A model generated the notes under the pieces. The model saw only the letters and a list, made by a program, of their open reading frames with translations, did no database searches and was not told where the DNA came from. A program made the translations under genes and the position numbers. Below are positions 38,598-50,714 of a stretch of 64,000 nucleotides of DNA, one piece after another. Source of the stretch: Mansonella perstans (lineage: Eukaryota; Nematoda; Chromadorea; Rhabditida; Onchocercidae); assembly GCA_037074765.1 (NCBI GenBank), contig JBAMDO010000061.1:186001-250000 (forward strand), given 5' to 3'. Position 1 is the first letter of the stretch, and each line of letters begins with the position of its first letter.

Positions 38598-39991
38598 ATA
38601 AAAGAAATAATGTGAAGAAATGGAATGACATGCATTCATTCATTCGTTGTTATACTTTGAATTCAAAACTATCGGAATAATTTTTTTTTTTCAAATAATA
38701 TTTTACATACCTTACTTCAAAGTTTCTCACATGCTTTAATGTTATTTATTTCCATACGTTTCAATATTTATAAAGATAAGAGTATACTGAGAGAGCTTAT
38801 CACTGAGAGTTATGCTAAACTTAAATATATTGTAATAATACTAAAAACTTAAATTTATTTTCTGATCTACGATTGTAGTTGACAAAAAGCAATCTAAGCA
38901 ATCAACATTTGTATGATTTTTATCTTTAGTATTATCAATTCGAAAGTAACTTAGTACTATCAATTTGAAAGTAACTTATTGCAATTTCATTCTCTCACAT
39001 ACTTTGCTGAACCTTTTTTTCACAAACTCGCTAAACAGGTATATTTTGGGAAACTAACAATACCTTTGGTCTCGAAAACTAAGTTCATTACTATAGCTCC
39101 GGTATCACCAATTCATATCTTTATTTTCCTGTTATACTTTCTTGTTGTCAATCTTTCTTTCAGAAACAAATTTACCAGACCAGATCACATCCCATTATTT
39201 GATAATGCAGTAAATCAAAACGACATTTTGAAGATTAGTGATGTGATCCAGAATTTTTGAAGTTTGAAATCTGAAAGCGCAACTTTTCCAGTTCGATGAT
39301 GAATGGCATTATCACAAGAATTATTATATTTATTCTCCGCTAAAAGCTCGATCTATCTGATGAAAAGCAAACTGAACCTTTACTTAAAACCTTATATTCA
39401 ACAAATAAAATTTCATTTGATTTATAAAAACAATATTGACTAATTACAAGCATCAAAAAAACAATTATTTCACTTCAATTTCTATGTTTACATTAAAAGG
39501 AACAATTTCATTTCTTAATTTCATTCCAATTCAATCGATTCATTCAAATTCATTCTTTCTCCATTTTTTTGAAAAAAAAACTTTGACCACATTAAACATT
39601 TTAACATAATTTCAAACAATTTTTTTTCGACCATTCCAATAAGTGATTTCTTAGTTATGAACTATGACTTGCTTAGTTCATTACGATTTTCTTTGAAAAT
39701 GAAACAACTCAAATAACACTAACAGTTTATTTTAACAGTTAACCACATTGTAATTGATCTAGTATATTTACACAAAAATTAATTTTTGAAATTCATTGAA
39801 AACTTTCATTGACATGGAAGTGAATCACTATCAATAGCTATAATAAATGTGAATTAAACTAAAATTATCATATCATACTATTTGAAGTGAAAATAAGACA
39901 TCAACAAAAAAACTGTATATCATCATATTACTGCTGTTGTTGTTGTATCAATTCATTTCTCTTTCACATCCTTATTATTTTCTTACGTATT

Positions 39992-40306
<315 letters not shown>

Positions 40307-40380
40307 TTACTACAATTTCGCCGTATATACCTGCTCACTTCCTGCATCAAATTAATAATAACAAACTAATAGCCATCATA

Positions 40381-40480
40381 ATGAGCTTATATAGCAACAC
40401 CAGATACGACCTCACCGGGATTCATTCAATACCATAATACATAATCCACCACCTCATATTGTCATGAGCAATTTTGCACA
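40381..40480. repeat. H4 upstream module, copy A
   Basis: About 100 bp starting ATGAGCTTATATAGCAACAC, containing GATACGACCTCACCGGGATTC and ending near CATGAGCAATTTTG. A second copy lies 202 bp away. On the minus strand (H4 direction) it supplies a TATATAAG motif 82-90 bp upstream of the H4 ATG. Confidence 0.8.
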
Positions 40481-40582
40481 AGGTCAACAAACTGTCAGTA
40501 TCGGATACCGCGCCAATTTTATTAACGCAGGTCAACAAACAATCATGCAAACCTGAATCACTCTACGCATATATAGTATGTA

Positions 40583-40677
40583 ATGAGCCTATATAGCAAT
40601 ACTAGATACGACCTCACCGGGATTCACTCAATACCATACATACATCCTACCTTCATTATCATGAGTAATTTTATCCA
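40583..40677. repeat. H4 upstream module, copy B
   Basis: The second copy of the module at 40381-40480, about 85% identical by eye. The core GATACGACCTCACCGGGATTC is unchanged and the TATATAGG-type motif is retained. A shorter AGGTCAACAAAC element is also repeated, at about 40481 and 40531. Confidence 0.8.
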
Positions 40678-41270
40678 AGAAACTGGCAACTTTAATTTTG
40701 TCAAAGGTCATCCGTAAACAAACGATATCGTGCATAAGACATCCAATATCAATGACCCTCTCGGATTTCACTGAAGCTAGAGAATGCGAAAAATATCAGA
40801 AAATCCATTACAAACACCGTCAAACATCAACTTTGTCACTTTCCGACATTCACATATAATTTACGGTAAATACAACAAAATTGCGAAGTTTGTGCATTTA
40901 CCTTTCTACATATCATAAATGTTAACAACAACAAAAGCAATATTTATTAGTATTATAAATGAGGCAATTGATACAAGAGATCACAATCGGTGCGATATAT
41001 CCTACAATATTATGACTTACTCGCTTATGTACATACAATAACTGTGGCGTGGAATAATGAATTGCATAGGGGGAGTCACACACGAGGTAGATGATAAATG
41101 TGTGCTATCAACAATAATTTTGACAAAACTTCCCGTAACTAAAAGTAAAATGCTTATATAATTTAAAAGTAAACTACTATTTGTATCAACTTTTTTTTCA
41201 TTACTACCAGGAAAAAGGGCAAGAAAAGAACCACCGTTAGTTTTTCATTACAAAGAATTTTATTTTAAAT
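40678..41270. other. Spacer between H4 and H2A
   Basis: Nothing coding. It holds the 3' flank of the H2A gene (minus strand), including an AATAAA at about 41258-41263, eight or so bases past the H2A stop. Confidence 0.6.
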
Positions 41271-41651
41271 TTAAGCTTTTTCAGCAGTTTTCTTCGGCAA
41301 CAGAACTGCTTGAATGTTTGGCAATACACCACCCTGCGCAATTGTCACACCAGCGAGCAACTTGTTCAATTCCTCATCATTGCGTACAGCCAACTGCAGA
41401 TGTCGCGGATTGATTCGTGTCTTCTTATTGTCCCGTGCCGCATTCCCAGCCAATTCCAGCACTTCTGCTGCTAAATACTCCAATACAGCAGCCAGATATA
41501 CCGGAGCACCAGCACCGACACGTTCCGCATAATTTCCCTTACGTAGCAGACGATGAATACGCCCTACGGGAAATTGCAAACCAGCACGTGATGAACGGCT
41601 TTTTGCCTTCCCAGATGACTTTGCTTTGCCACCTTTTCCACGTCCTGACAT
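41271..41651 (-). CDS. H2A: Histone H2A, canonical type
   Basis: Complete, intronless within the coding region, 126 aa. It starts [20 protein letters not shown], has the [20 protein letters not shown] helix, the acidic-patch region ([17 protein letters not shown]) and the NDEELNKLL segment. It ends in TAEKA with no SQ(E/D) motif, so it is not an H2A.X-type variant. An acceptor (TTTTTCAG, AG at 41660-41661) lies 8 bases before the ATG, implying a 5' UTR intron or spliced-leader addition. An AATAAA follows the stop closely and no canonical histone stem-loop was found. It is divergent from H2B across about 1.2 kb. Confidence 0.98.
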   Translation of the reverse strand: MSGRGKGGKAKSSGKAKSRSSRAGLQFPVGRIHRLLRKGNYAERVGAGAPVYLAAVLEYLAAEVLELAGNAARDNKKTRINPRHLQLAVRNDEELNKLLAGVTIAQGGVLPNIQAVLLPKKTAEKA

Positions 41652-41937
41652 AATTTAGTCTGAAAAATACCAATCCAAACTATTCGTGCATTGAAATGAT
41701 GATTAAATCTCTCCTAGAATACATTTGACTAAATGTCACCAAACTATTTGCTTCCATATATATCAGCCCCCATCATATAACCTCTACCCAAATTATAGTA
41801 CCCCGACCTTTCCCCCTTGTCCCCTCTCCACACCATTTGACCTTATTAGCCACATCTGAAGACAACGCTCACCTCACAAGCCGAGATGACAGTACTATCC
41901 AACGGCCTTATTTCTGACTGGTCCTTGGCTGCACAAT

Positions 41938-42046
41938 TCTCTATATATACTCCTCAGCAAGCGCTATGAATCGATTGGCCACGCCTACCTCATTACAGAA
42001 GTAGGCGTGGCCTTTCTAGAACGCTCGATAGCTCATATAAATAGGA
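41938..42046. promoter_or_regulatory. Divergent H2A/H2B promoter core with perfect inverted repeat
   Basis: A perfect 12-bp inverted repeat, GGCCACGCCTAC (41977-41988) and GTAGGCGTGGCC (42001-42012), is separated by 12 bases. It is flanked by a TATATATA motif at about 41941-41949 (usable toward H2A) and TATAAATA at 42036-42043 (usable toward H2B). The symmetrical layout suggests a shared bidirectional promoter with GC-box (GGCGTGG) sites. A second TATATATA near 41757 is closer to H2A and could be its real TATA box. Confidence 0.6.
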
Positions 42047-42108
42047 GCAAGAATTGGATGCACATTGGTATAACGATTTTCTGATGGCATTGGCTTCGTC
42101 GATCGAGA

Positions 42109-42520
42109 GGTGCGGGTTGCAGGCACCATTTATGGGGAGATACGGGGATGCTGGTGCCGAATGGTGCGCGGGTTGTAGGCACCACATGTGGGGAGATACG
42201 GGGGAACTGATGCCGAGTGGTGCGCGGGTTGCAGGCACCACATGTGGGGGGATACGGGGATACTGATGCTGAATGGTGCGCGGGTTGCAGGCACCACATG
42301 TGGGGAGATACGGGGAAACTGGTGCCGAATGGTGCGCGGGTTGCAGGCACAACATGTGGGGAGATACGGAGATACTGGTGCTGAATGGTGTGCGGGTTGC
42401 AGGCACCACATGTGGGGAGATACGGGGTACTGGTACTGAATGGTGCGCAGGTTGCAGGCACCACCTGTGGGAAGATACCGTGGATAATGGTGCTGTGAGT
42501 ACCACGAGTTGCAGGCATCA
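42109..42520. repeat. GC-rich 56-bp minisatellite, about 7 copies
   Basis: Tandem units of 56 bp (one of 55, last one diverged), each containing GGTGCGCGGGTTGCAGGCAC and then TGTGGGGAGATACGGGGA. Because 56 is not a multiple of 3, long overlapping open frames appear in several frames on both strands; these are repeat artefacts and not genes. The block is strongly GC-rich in an otherwise AT-rich window. It lies between the H2B TATA box and the H2B 5' acceptor, so it may be transcribed in a 5' UTR intron. Confidence 0.95.
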
Positions 42521-42860
42521 CTCTGGAGCAGAGTGTTTGTAGATATTAGATGGTTGTCAGATCAATTAACGGGGAGGAAGTGGCACATAGGTGTGTCGTT
42601 GTGTTTTTTCGCTTGTGCTATTTTTGGGGCAGTTGTAGCGCCTTATGAATAGAAATCATTTATGCATCTTTACGCTGATTTTCATGCAAATACAAAAGTT
42701 TGTTATCAGATCAAATATATTGTTTGTGAAGTTTCCCGGGAGATATGGGAAGATTTGTTCATGTATAGAGAGCAATCGATTTCTCCCCCTCATTTTTTGA
42801 CTAATAATATCACTTTCTTACAGATCTCGTATATTACGGTGTACAAACTTTGCTAGAACA
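42521..42860 (+). other. H2B 5' flank or UTR intron
   Basis: Non-coding sequence ending in a TTTCTTACAG acceptor at 42813-42822, about 38 bases before the H2B ATG. If the TATAAATA at 42036 drives H2B, the minisatellite and this stretch would be removed as a 5' UTR intron or by trans-splicing. Confidence 0.5.
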
Positions 42861-43438
<578 letters not shown>

Positions 43439-44501
43439 TTGTATGTGGATGAAATGTGTAGTGTCTGTGTAGTCTGAAACTGATCTCAATGTTATGAAGA
43501 GGGAAGGCTTTAAAAATCCATTTAGGAAAGAGCAATGGTCTTAGAATGTTTTTAATTTTAGGATTACAATTTTTGTTGTTTCTTGTGACATTTCAGAATG
43601 TTGGAAGTCACAGGATTTTTATTTATAAATCATTTGCTTAGTAATTGACTACTGAGTTTCATATTTTGTATTTTGTAATGTATGTTGCATTGAATAAAGT
43701 AAAATTATTTTGAGGTGGATTTGCACTGATGAATTTGGTTGGAATAATATGAAAATTGAAGGTCACATTTGCTAAAGACTTTACAGCAATCAGAATGACG
43801 TGTGTACAGTGTTGTTCATTCCACTGGCAAACAAGATCCGTCATCATGATAGAAATAGACGAAACCTGACTTAATAATATATCATTTGTAGTTAGTGCGC
43901 TTATATTACTATCGTTTGACCTAAAAAACATATTCATAGAAAAAAAACAAACTTAAAAAACAAGAAATCATAATAAACGAAATTTAAAAAACAAAAAACA
44001 CAACTGTGAACAAACAAATAAGGCATACGAAGAAATAAAGTATAAAAAGTTAAGTAATAACAAGCACCAACTTTCTCTTACTACTATCGATATCATTAAT
44101 AGATGATGATGGTTCATAACAAACGCGTTAGATGCAATAAAGCAATAACAACTATTGTCCACTTGCTGGTCATTAGAACATCGATGGTAGCTACAAAACT
44201 GTTATGACTGTGATAATGTTCAGTGATGAATGTCAAATAGTAGATATGCTTGTTGAGATGAACAAAATGTATGCTTTTGAAGATTTTCAAAAATCCTAAT
44301 TGAATTAGCCATTTTAAAGCATCGATCACTTAATTTTTAAGTATTGATGAGCAAAACATAATCTAAATGAGAGATAAGAAATGCCAATAACATAAAGTGA
44401 TAATACAGAGACTGGCGAAGTAGTTCATAACAAATTACTAATCAGAGATATTGAATTGTAACTAGATCAAGATAACATTTTTGATGAAAGGTAGTTGATA
44501 A
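43439..44501. other. Convergent spacer between H2B and the H2B-like gene
   Basis: Both flanking genes end here. No coding sequence is supported. It contains a candidate H2B poly(A) signal near 43694 and an A-rich stretch (43936-44000). Confidence 0.6.
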
Positions 44502-44843
44502 TTAGTAATATGGTGGTTCATTGGTAGCTGCAACTCGACCGATCGTTTGATTATGCGTTAATCGTACGGTGAATAAGTAATATGTTGGAAGATGTAGCTG
44601 ATTTATATTGAGTGCATCTTGTGCTGATCGTTGAAATATTGTATTTACAAATTGATTCATTAATTGTTGAGCTTGTGTAACGTATCGCCGATCGAGTGAT
44701 TTTAGTACACCAAAAATTTTCGCTGAATACGATTTTGGTATTGCTATATATGAACATGCATTTGATGTTGTTCTACGCTTTCGATATCGCTTTCTTGAAA
44801 ATCGTATCTTCTTCTTTCGTCGCAATTTTCGTCTCGTTTTCAT
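44502..44843 (-). CDS. Divergent H2B-like histone with Arg/Lys-rich tail
   Basis: A single-exon 113-aa protein. In residues 1-24, 17 are Lys or Arg. From residue 38 it follows the H2B fold: SYSAKIFGVLKSL matches [13 protein letters not shown] of the neighbouring H2B. Residues 58-77, AQQLMNQFVNTIFQRSAQDA, match [24 protein letters not shown] (92-95) matches TAVRL of the C-terminal helix, and the end is IGRVAATNE where H2B has LAKHAVSEG. The loop around DTG, the YNKRS segment and the KYTSSK ending are lost. An acceptor (TTTTTTAG, AG at 44865-44866) lies 21 bases before the ATG, with an in-frame TAG overlapping it, so this ATG is the start. The gene is tail-to-tail with H2B, consistent with an inverted duplication followed by divergence. 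A basic tail plus a degenerate fold resembles sperm-type histone variants; that role is inference. Confidence 0.7.
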   Translation of the reverse strand: MKTRRKLRRKKKIRFSRKRYRKRRTTSNACSYIAIPKSYSAKIFGVLKSLDRRYVTQAQQLMNQFVNTIFQRSAQDALNINQLHLPTYYLFTVRLTHNQTIGRVAATNEPPYY

Positions 44844-44864
44844 ATGCGATAAACATCGGAAGTG

Positions 44865-45159
44865 CTAAAAAAACAAAAAAAAAAAAAAAAAAAGAAATTT
44901 TAAAAATACATCTAAACAATGCTATTGTTAATTTTAATTTCGTTATCTATAAGAGAGAGAGAAAAAAAAAACTACCAACCAAATGTGTTCTTATGTTTCA
45001 AAAAAAAAAAAATAATTGCTTAATTTTTTTTCTCCCGGAATACTAAATAATTCTATTAGTGAGAATGAATCAAATCTCAACATTATTTAGTTTAATTCCC
45101 ATTTCATTTTTTATATCAATTTAAGCTATTGTGATAGTTTCAACTCACATTGTAATAGT
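44865..45159. other. Spacer between H2B-like gene and LTR element
   Basis: AT-rich with A runs near 44875 and 45001. It would contain the promoter of the H2B-like gene; no element is recognised. Confidence 0.5.
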
Positions 45160-45812
45160 TGTTGGAAAAAACCGAAATAAATTTTCTATCCAATATTTTA
45201 ATTGAATGATTCATTCATATGGTTTTTTTCAATACTTTAATTGAATGACAACTTTTCTAATGTTATTGATTATAATTGTGTAGAATGTAAGTGAATGGTA
45301 ATGTTTAAATTTTTTCTCATCGCTCAAATCATTATGGACATAATGATTGTACTGTTGCCTAGTATCATTGTTACCATTGTTGCATATTGTAAATTTTCTT
45401 TATTATTTCAATGTCTAAATTTTCATAGACAAGCATCTATTGTAACAATTAAGCTTATGCTCCTAGTCTACTAATAAACAAGTAATTTTTTCTTTATATT
45501 TATAAAAATACAATCTTAGTCTAAATAGTCACCAATCATCCAAGGTTATATGTAGATTCTCTACGTAACTCTAAAGATTCAAATTCTTTGTTGTCTATAC
45601 ATATCGATACTACTGTAAAATGATGGAATCAACTACAGGGACAGTTCTGTTTCCAAATGCAGTAATATCCCAACGTTTACCACCCCTCTACATATCCAAG
45701 CACCAATAACCATCAGAGTGGACAGCTCTCTTCTAACCAGTTACTGATAACAAAACTTCCAGTAAAGGTAGTTTTAATTTTGTCGAAAACTCACTTCCAC
45801 GACTGAAATTTG
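45160..45812 (+). repeat. 5' LTR of the BEL/Pao element
   Basis: Starts TGTTGGAAAAAACCGAAATAA, lining up with TGTTAGAAAAAAACTGAAGC at the 3' copy. Shared landmarks include CCAATATTTTAATTGAATGA, TCTATACATATCGATA and the CTCTACATATCCA block. The right end is set by the loss of similarity after about 45810. A TGGTGTCGCGAACC sequence follows at once (45813) and could be the tRNA primer-binding site. Confidence 0.85.
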
Positions 45813-47987
45813 TGGTGTCGCGAACCAAGATGTAAGCCAGTTGATAAAAAGCGTCCAAACGACGAAAGGAAAATTCGAAAAGTTTATCGACGAAATTAAG
45901 AATATGGACTTTACTCCCAAGGATCAACAAATAACAGAAATACACCAGCAATATGACGAAAAAAAGAACTGTCATGAGAAACCACGACGTCTTGAACTGC
46001 ACGTTCGAACCATCAGATATAACAAAGAATGACTGGAACATATCATACTAATCAGGGCTCCGAAGGAAAGAAAAGAAAAGTATGCAGAGATAGTCGACGA
46101 CAAAAAAAGGTTCTTTAAATTTGATTAGTGAGGTAAAGAAGCCATTATCATTTTAAAATATATAAATAGCATCGAAATAATACTCTAACGTTGGAATCAA
46201 GGCTATAAAATTGGAGAAGCAATTCAAAAAAAGGAACGCATCTGAAGGAGCGCCCACAAATTTTCCACATTGCTACTCTCAAGTTTAGTAGCGATCGAAA
46301 ATTGTGGCGAGAATTTTGAAGCGGCTTTTACGCAGCCGTATACATACACATTTAAGCAAAACCTGATATCAGAAATTGAACATCGAGTTTCATGTTTTAT
46401 AGATGAAGCTATACAGGTTTGTAAGAGAATTATAACATACTAAGAACAAATTGTGATGAAAAATTTGAGAACTTGGATACTTTAAAAAAGTTGTTATACA
46501 ATGAACTACATTCTATTGAAAGAACTGATCGGGAATGGAGAATTATTGTGGATACTGTCGTGCGGATACTTCGCCAATTAGAAGCTATAAATGAGGATTT
46601 CGAGTGCTGAAACCATCATTGAAAGCAAACTATTGAACTAGATCCTCGATGGAATATATCAGCAAAAAGAACAAGAATCATGGTCAATTACTAAGCTTCG
46701 AAATTTCCTGAAACTATTGGCTAGCATCCACTAAAAAAAAAGAAACTAAGCAATCGACAATCATATTGAATCTTGTATAGCACAAAAGGTGAGACTTTTG
46801 CTTCATCAAACAATTTTCTACTATTACTTAAACATCCAATCACATTTACAATGGCAAGTAAAGATTCTCCTTTTTTCAGTCCGTTTCAATTAAGACAGGG
46901 AAAATTTTAGATGTCGATATGAAGACGATATGGAGAGGATATTTCAGTTTAATGTCTTAATAAACTGAAATCCAAACGCAAAGTTTAATACCCATGAAAT
47001 CAAAATTAACAGAAGCTGACGTAGCTTTGCAAAAATTCACTCTTTGGAGGTATGACTCTTGAGATGTACTGCAAGCAGCAGTGTCATTTATATATCATTC
47101 GCATTAAAAGAGTTTTGAGTTTAGACTGGAAATCCATGATGTTCTGATTGGAAAATTTTGAGATACAGTTATTCCCATTTCTATTATAGAACCAATATAG
47201 AAGAGACTATATCAAGAACTGCAACAGATGAATTTCGATTGCCTCGGATATGGGTACATTGGCGAAATTTTTATTCGTATACCGCATTGCTCAAATCTCG
47301 ATACTTCAAACCGGTTACAAAATGGATCTAACTAGAAGAAGTGGAGCAATTTTTGCAATGGAATCCTTTAATATGCATAACACTGAAGATGGGATGTGCA
47401 ACATTGGATTCATCATACTGCGCTCTAATTGCAGCCGCAGATATTTTTAAAAAGTTCAAAAAACATGAATATGAAAAATTGAAAGCCTGCACGCTTGAAT
47501 CTGTTTTCAAAGATTAAGTAATGATTCCGTCAATTAATCGAACTGCTAAGCTTTATTACTACTTCCTAGTCGTGTCTTCAAATATGTGTTACTCGAGATA
47601 CTGCAGATGTTGGAAGAATTGCAGCAGTGAAAGAGTGCTCCAGATTCCTACTTTCCTTGTGTGAAGAATTCAGTGCTAATATGTTGAATTATAATAGTCC
47701 TGTAGCTTTATTAATCGTGGCGATCCTGTGCTGTTTATTATTTAAGTGCATGTTCGGAACAAGAGATTTATTTTACAAATTCTCACAAGCAAGAGATTCT
47801 GTTATTGAAACTAAAAAAGATCTTTTTTCAAAAGCTATGGAACAAAAATAATTAGTGGGATAAAATCATAAGTGAAAAAGTAAAAAAATATGACAGTCTC
47901 TGACATACGAATGACCACTGGATCTCATGCGCGATTGGCAACAAAAGTCGCAACTCAATCCATGAAAACGTATATTTTCACGTTTTC

Positions 47988-48296
47988 ATGGATTCATCAA
48001 CTGCAACCTACTTAACTGTTGTCTACCTATCAAATTATGGGATTCAAGGAACACGCAAAATTTCGACAAAATCTCGACCAATTCCTCGTTTAGAATTATT
48101 AGCAATACTCATAGGAGTTCGAACGGCTCAATTTGTAGTAAATCAAATACATTTAGAAGAAGCAATAGTTACATTATGGCTGACTCTAAGTGCGCATTAT
48201 GCTGAATACATAATCATTCCAAATTACTGTCTAGATTTACTCAAAACTGAGTCGGAAAGACATGAAGTTCGAAATTTTCATTTCGTTACATTCTAA
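47988..48296 (+). pseudogene. BEL/Pao RNase H domain fragment
   Basis: The longest surviving open piece of the element, about 102 codons. It has DSSTATYLTVVYL followed by KSRPIPRLELLAILIGVRTA, typical of the RNase H region of Pao polyproteins. The catalytic context is incomplete and the flanks are out of frame, so it is a relic. Confidence 0.8.
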
Positions 48297-49191
48297 GTCA
48301 ATCAGGTCAACTAAGCAACAAAAGGACTTACTCTTTTGGAGCTAAGAAAAAAATGAATCGTGGTGGAAGGGACCGACATAGTTAAAAAGTGGGAAAAGCC
48401 AGCTGGCCAGAATGGAAGTTCAACATTAGTGAATATTCGAAAGTGAAGAGAATCAGTAGGAAAAGAAGAGAAGAATTATCGCCAAGGTTGTCGTTCAAAT
48501 TCCTGAAGGAAATGGAAATCAATGCTGGAGATTACGAAGATCAGCAGTATGGACTCTAAAATTCAAAAAAATAACGATAAGAGGAAGATTCCTTGATTAC
48601 AACTGTTGTCAAAGGAAAGGAAATAGTTTTCGCCGACTGTTATAAATTAGCAGAATGAGTATTCCTCAGACGAACGTAATCAGAAAGAATCATTGAAGAA
48701 GAAATAATTAAATGAAGTCTACGTAATGATGAAGATGAGGCGGCTGTATGGAGATCCAAAAGTCGACTGGAAAATTCTGAGCTGACAAAAACAGCAAGTA
48801 CCCAGTTTATCTTCCGAGACATAATCCGACAATTGAATTATACTATAGCGAGCGATATGAGAAATTATATCATGCTGGAATAGTTCACATTCCTTCAGAG
48901 ATAAAACGTAAATTCTGGACACCAAAAGGGTGCAAAATCAAACATTCTTATATTCTTATAAATGCATAATTTGCAGACAATGGATCGCCCAACTATTAAG
49001 TTCTTATGTCCGATTCTATGTTCGAATTGAACGATCCAGAACTTTCGCACAAGTTGGTCAGAATTATCTTGCTCTCTTAAGGTCGGCACCGTATAATTAA
49101 AAAGTGGGTAGCTCTATTTACATGTTTCACCATCAAAGCAATGCATTCGGAGGTGGTAGAAAACTTGTCCGCCGAATTTTTTTTACCACCT

Positions 49192-49266
49192 TCTGATGAG
49201 ATTTATAGCTAGCGGCTACCGAATTTTTGTTACACTTTCTGATGAGATTTATAGCTAGCGGCTAAG
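49192..49266. repeat. Tandem duplication inside the LTR element
   Basis: The segment TTCTGATGAGATTTATAGCT with the following AGCGGCTA is repeated about 47 bp later, a duplication within the decayed integrase region. Confidence 0.8.
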
Positions 49267-50126
49267 CTCAGTTGATTTTAAGCGAACGCTTAATTTTCAA
49301 CAATCTTAAGGAATACAGTGATAAGTTAGCAGACTTTTTCGCTAGAAGAATAATGATTTGAAAAAAGATAATACCGAGATCTCCTTGGAGTAATGAGTAT
49401 ACAAAAATTGATGGATCAAAAAAAAAGCAATGAAACAAGTTATTGGGAGAAAATTATTATGGAAGAGAGAATTAATTACCAATGATAGCTGAGATAAAAA
49501 GCATTATTTATACGCGATCACTATGAACATATGTTAATTTCGACGACTACATAATTGTACATACCATAAATTACATATTACCTAACGCTTTACTGACGAT
49601 CTTAGCTATCAGTGACGATAAAACACCGGACGAATTTATTCTACAGGAGGCAAATCTCAGAGAAAAATTTATGAAATATTGGTTAAATATCCTTAAGACT
49701 TTCGATGTTTTTTGGGAATTGTGGAGAAAGAAGTGATTTGATCAAGTTTAAGAGAACGAGGGAAAGTATTTGTCCAAAATGTGTGTACAGAGAAACATCA
49801 CGTGAGAGCGAAACTATTTTGGCCGATGAATCAAGGATTCTTCGAGGTATGCGGAAGCTAGCAAAAATAAAGGAAATCAAAAAATACAAGGATAAAAGGA
49901 TCAAAAGCACCGTATCGGAATTATCTATGGAAAATTTATTATCAGGCCAGTGAAGTTATTGTATTTTTTAGAAATAAGATAACAAAGAAAACTTGAAGAA
50001 CGAATCAATAGTAGCTGAGAAACTGTGACAGATGAATTGTATCTTGGCGAACTAGTAAAATGAAAAGTCCAATGAATTGCAAAAAGAAATTTAATGTCTA
50101 TAGGAATTAATTTATTCCAGTCAGTA

Positions 50127-50714
50127 TGTTAGAAAAAAACTGAAGCAAATTTCCCAATATTTTAATTGAATGAATCATAAAGTTTTTCTGATTTATTGAT
50201 TATTGTGTATTGTGTACCATATGTAGTCAAGAATAATGTTTAAATTTTTCCTCACAGCTTTAAATCATCATGTCTATCATTAAATGGACAATGCCGCCAT
50301 TGTTGCAAATCTTCTTTATCATCTCCATTGAATTTTAATCACGATAGACAGTAACGATTAACAACTACTATTATCTTCCTAGTTTACTAGTATACAGTAA
50401 TTTTCCTTTATGTATTCAACAAATATACAGTCTTTATTTAAATAACCAGAACCGTTCAAGGTTCAAAGTTAATCGTTCAAGGCTATATTGTAGATTTTCT
50501 ATGTAATTTTAATGATTCAAATTCCTTGTTTTTGTCTATACATATCGATATTACTGTAAAATGGATGGAATCAACCACAGAGCCAGTTCTATTTTCAAAT
50601 ACAGCAGTATCCCGATGCTTTACCACCTCTCTACATATCCAGGAATCAATAACCATCCCAGTAGGCAGATTCAATTTTTAATTTTGTCGAAAATTTATTT
50701 CTACGATAGAAGTA
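50127..50714 (+). repeat. 3' LTR of the BEL/Pao element
   Basis: A direct repeat of 45160-45812, about 65 bp shorter and with many substitutions and small indels. It shares the start TGTTAGAAAAAA and the same internal landmarks, and ends near ACGATAGAAGTAG. No intact polypurine tract is seen just before it. Confidence 0.85.

Larger units (their letters stand above)
34411..39991. other. Intergenic region between ppfr-1 and the histone cluster
   Basis: 5.6 kb, expected to hold the ppfr-1 promoter at the left and the H4 3' flank at the right. It contains a 45-bp tandem duplication (about 36324-36415), a roughly 65-bp near-direct repeat (about 37423-37532), an AAT microsatellite (38458-38597) and a short AAAATTTTGGCTCA tandem (35378-35404). 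Two reading frames with less biased composition (35061-35260 minus, 39000-39260 plus) match nothing I recognise. Confidence 0.5.
45160..50714 (+). mobile_element. Degenerate BEL/Pao LTR retrotransposon
   Basis: About 5.55 kb flanked by two diverged direct LTRs and in plus orientation. Between them are fragments in order: gag (45841-46032, and 46281-46344 with a readable SSDRKLWREF then a stop), a Pao-type RNase H piece with the IPRLELLAILIGVRTAQFV signature (47988-48296), the integrase zinc-binding region (RKFWTPKGC, about 48905-48935), and the integrase core (LFTCFTIKAMHSEVVENLS, about 49110-49170). Many stops and frameshifts separate the pieces, and LTR divergence is obvious by eye, so the copy is old and inactive. 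No clear target-site duplication was found. Confidence 0.88.

Noticed and set aside
38365..38643. Poly-Asn, poly-Leu and poly-Ile reading frames
   Set aside because: Generated by the AAT microsatellite.
39000..39260. Plus-strand frame with an internal TTTCTTTCAG and a protein-like tail
   Set aside because: No family recognised, no partner exon found, and an in-frame hydrophobic stretch typical of AT-rich noise. Could be a gene relic.
41993..42542. Several overlapping 80-170 codon open frames on both strands
   Set aside because: They are products of the 56-bp minisatellite, where the non-multiple-of-3 period cycles all frames. The translations are repeats of the same peptide.
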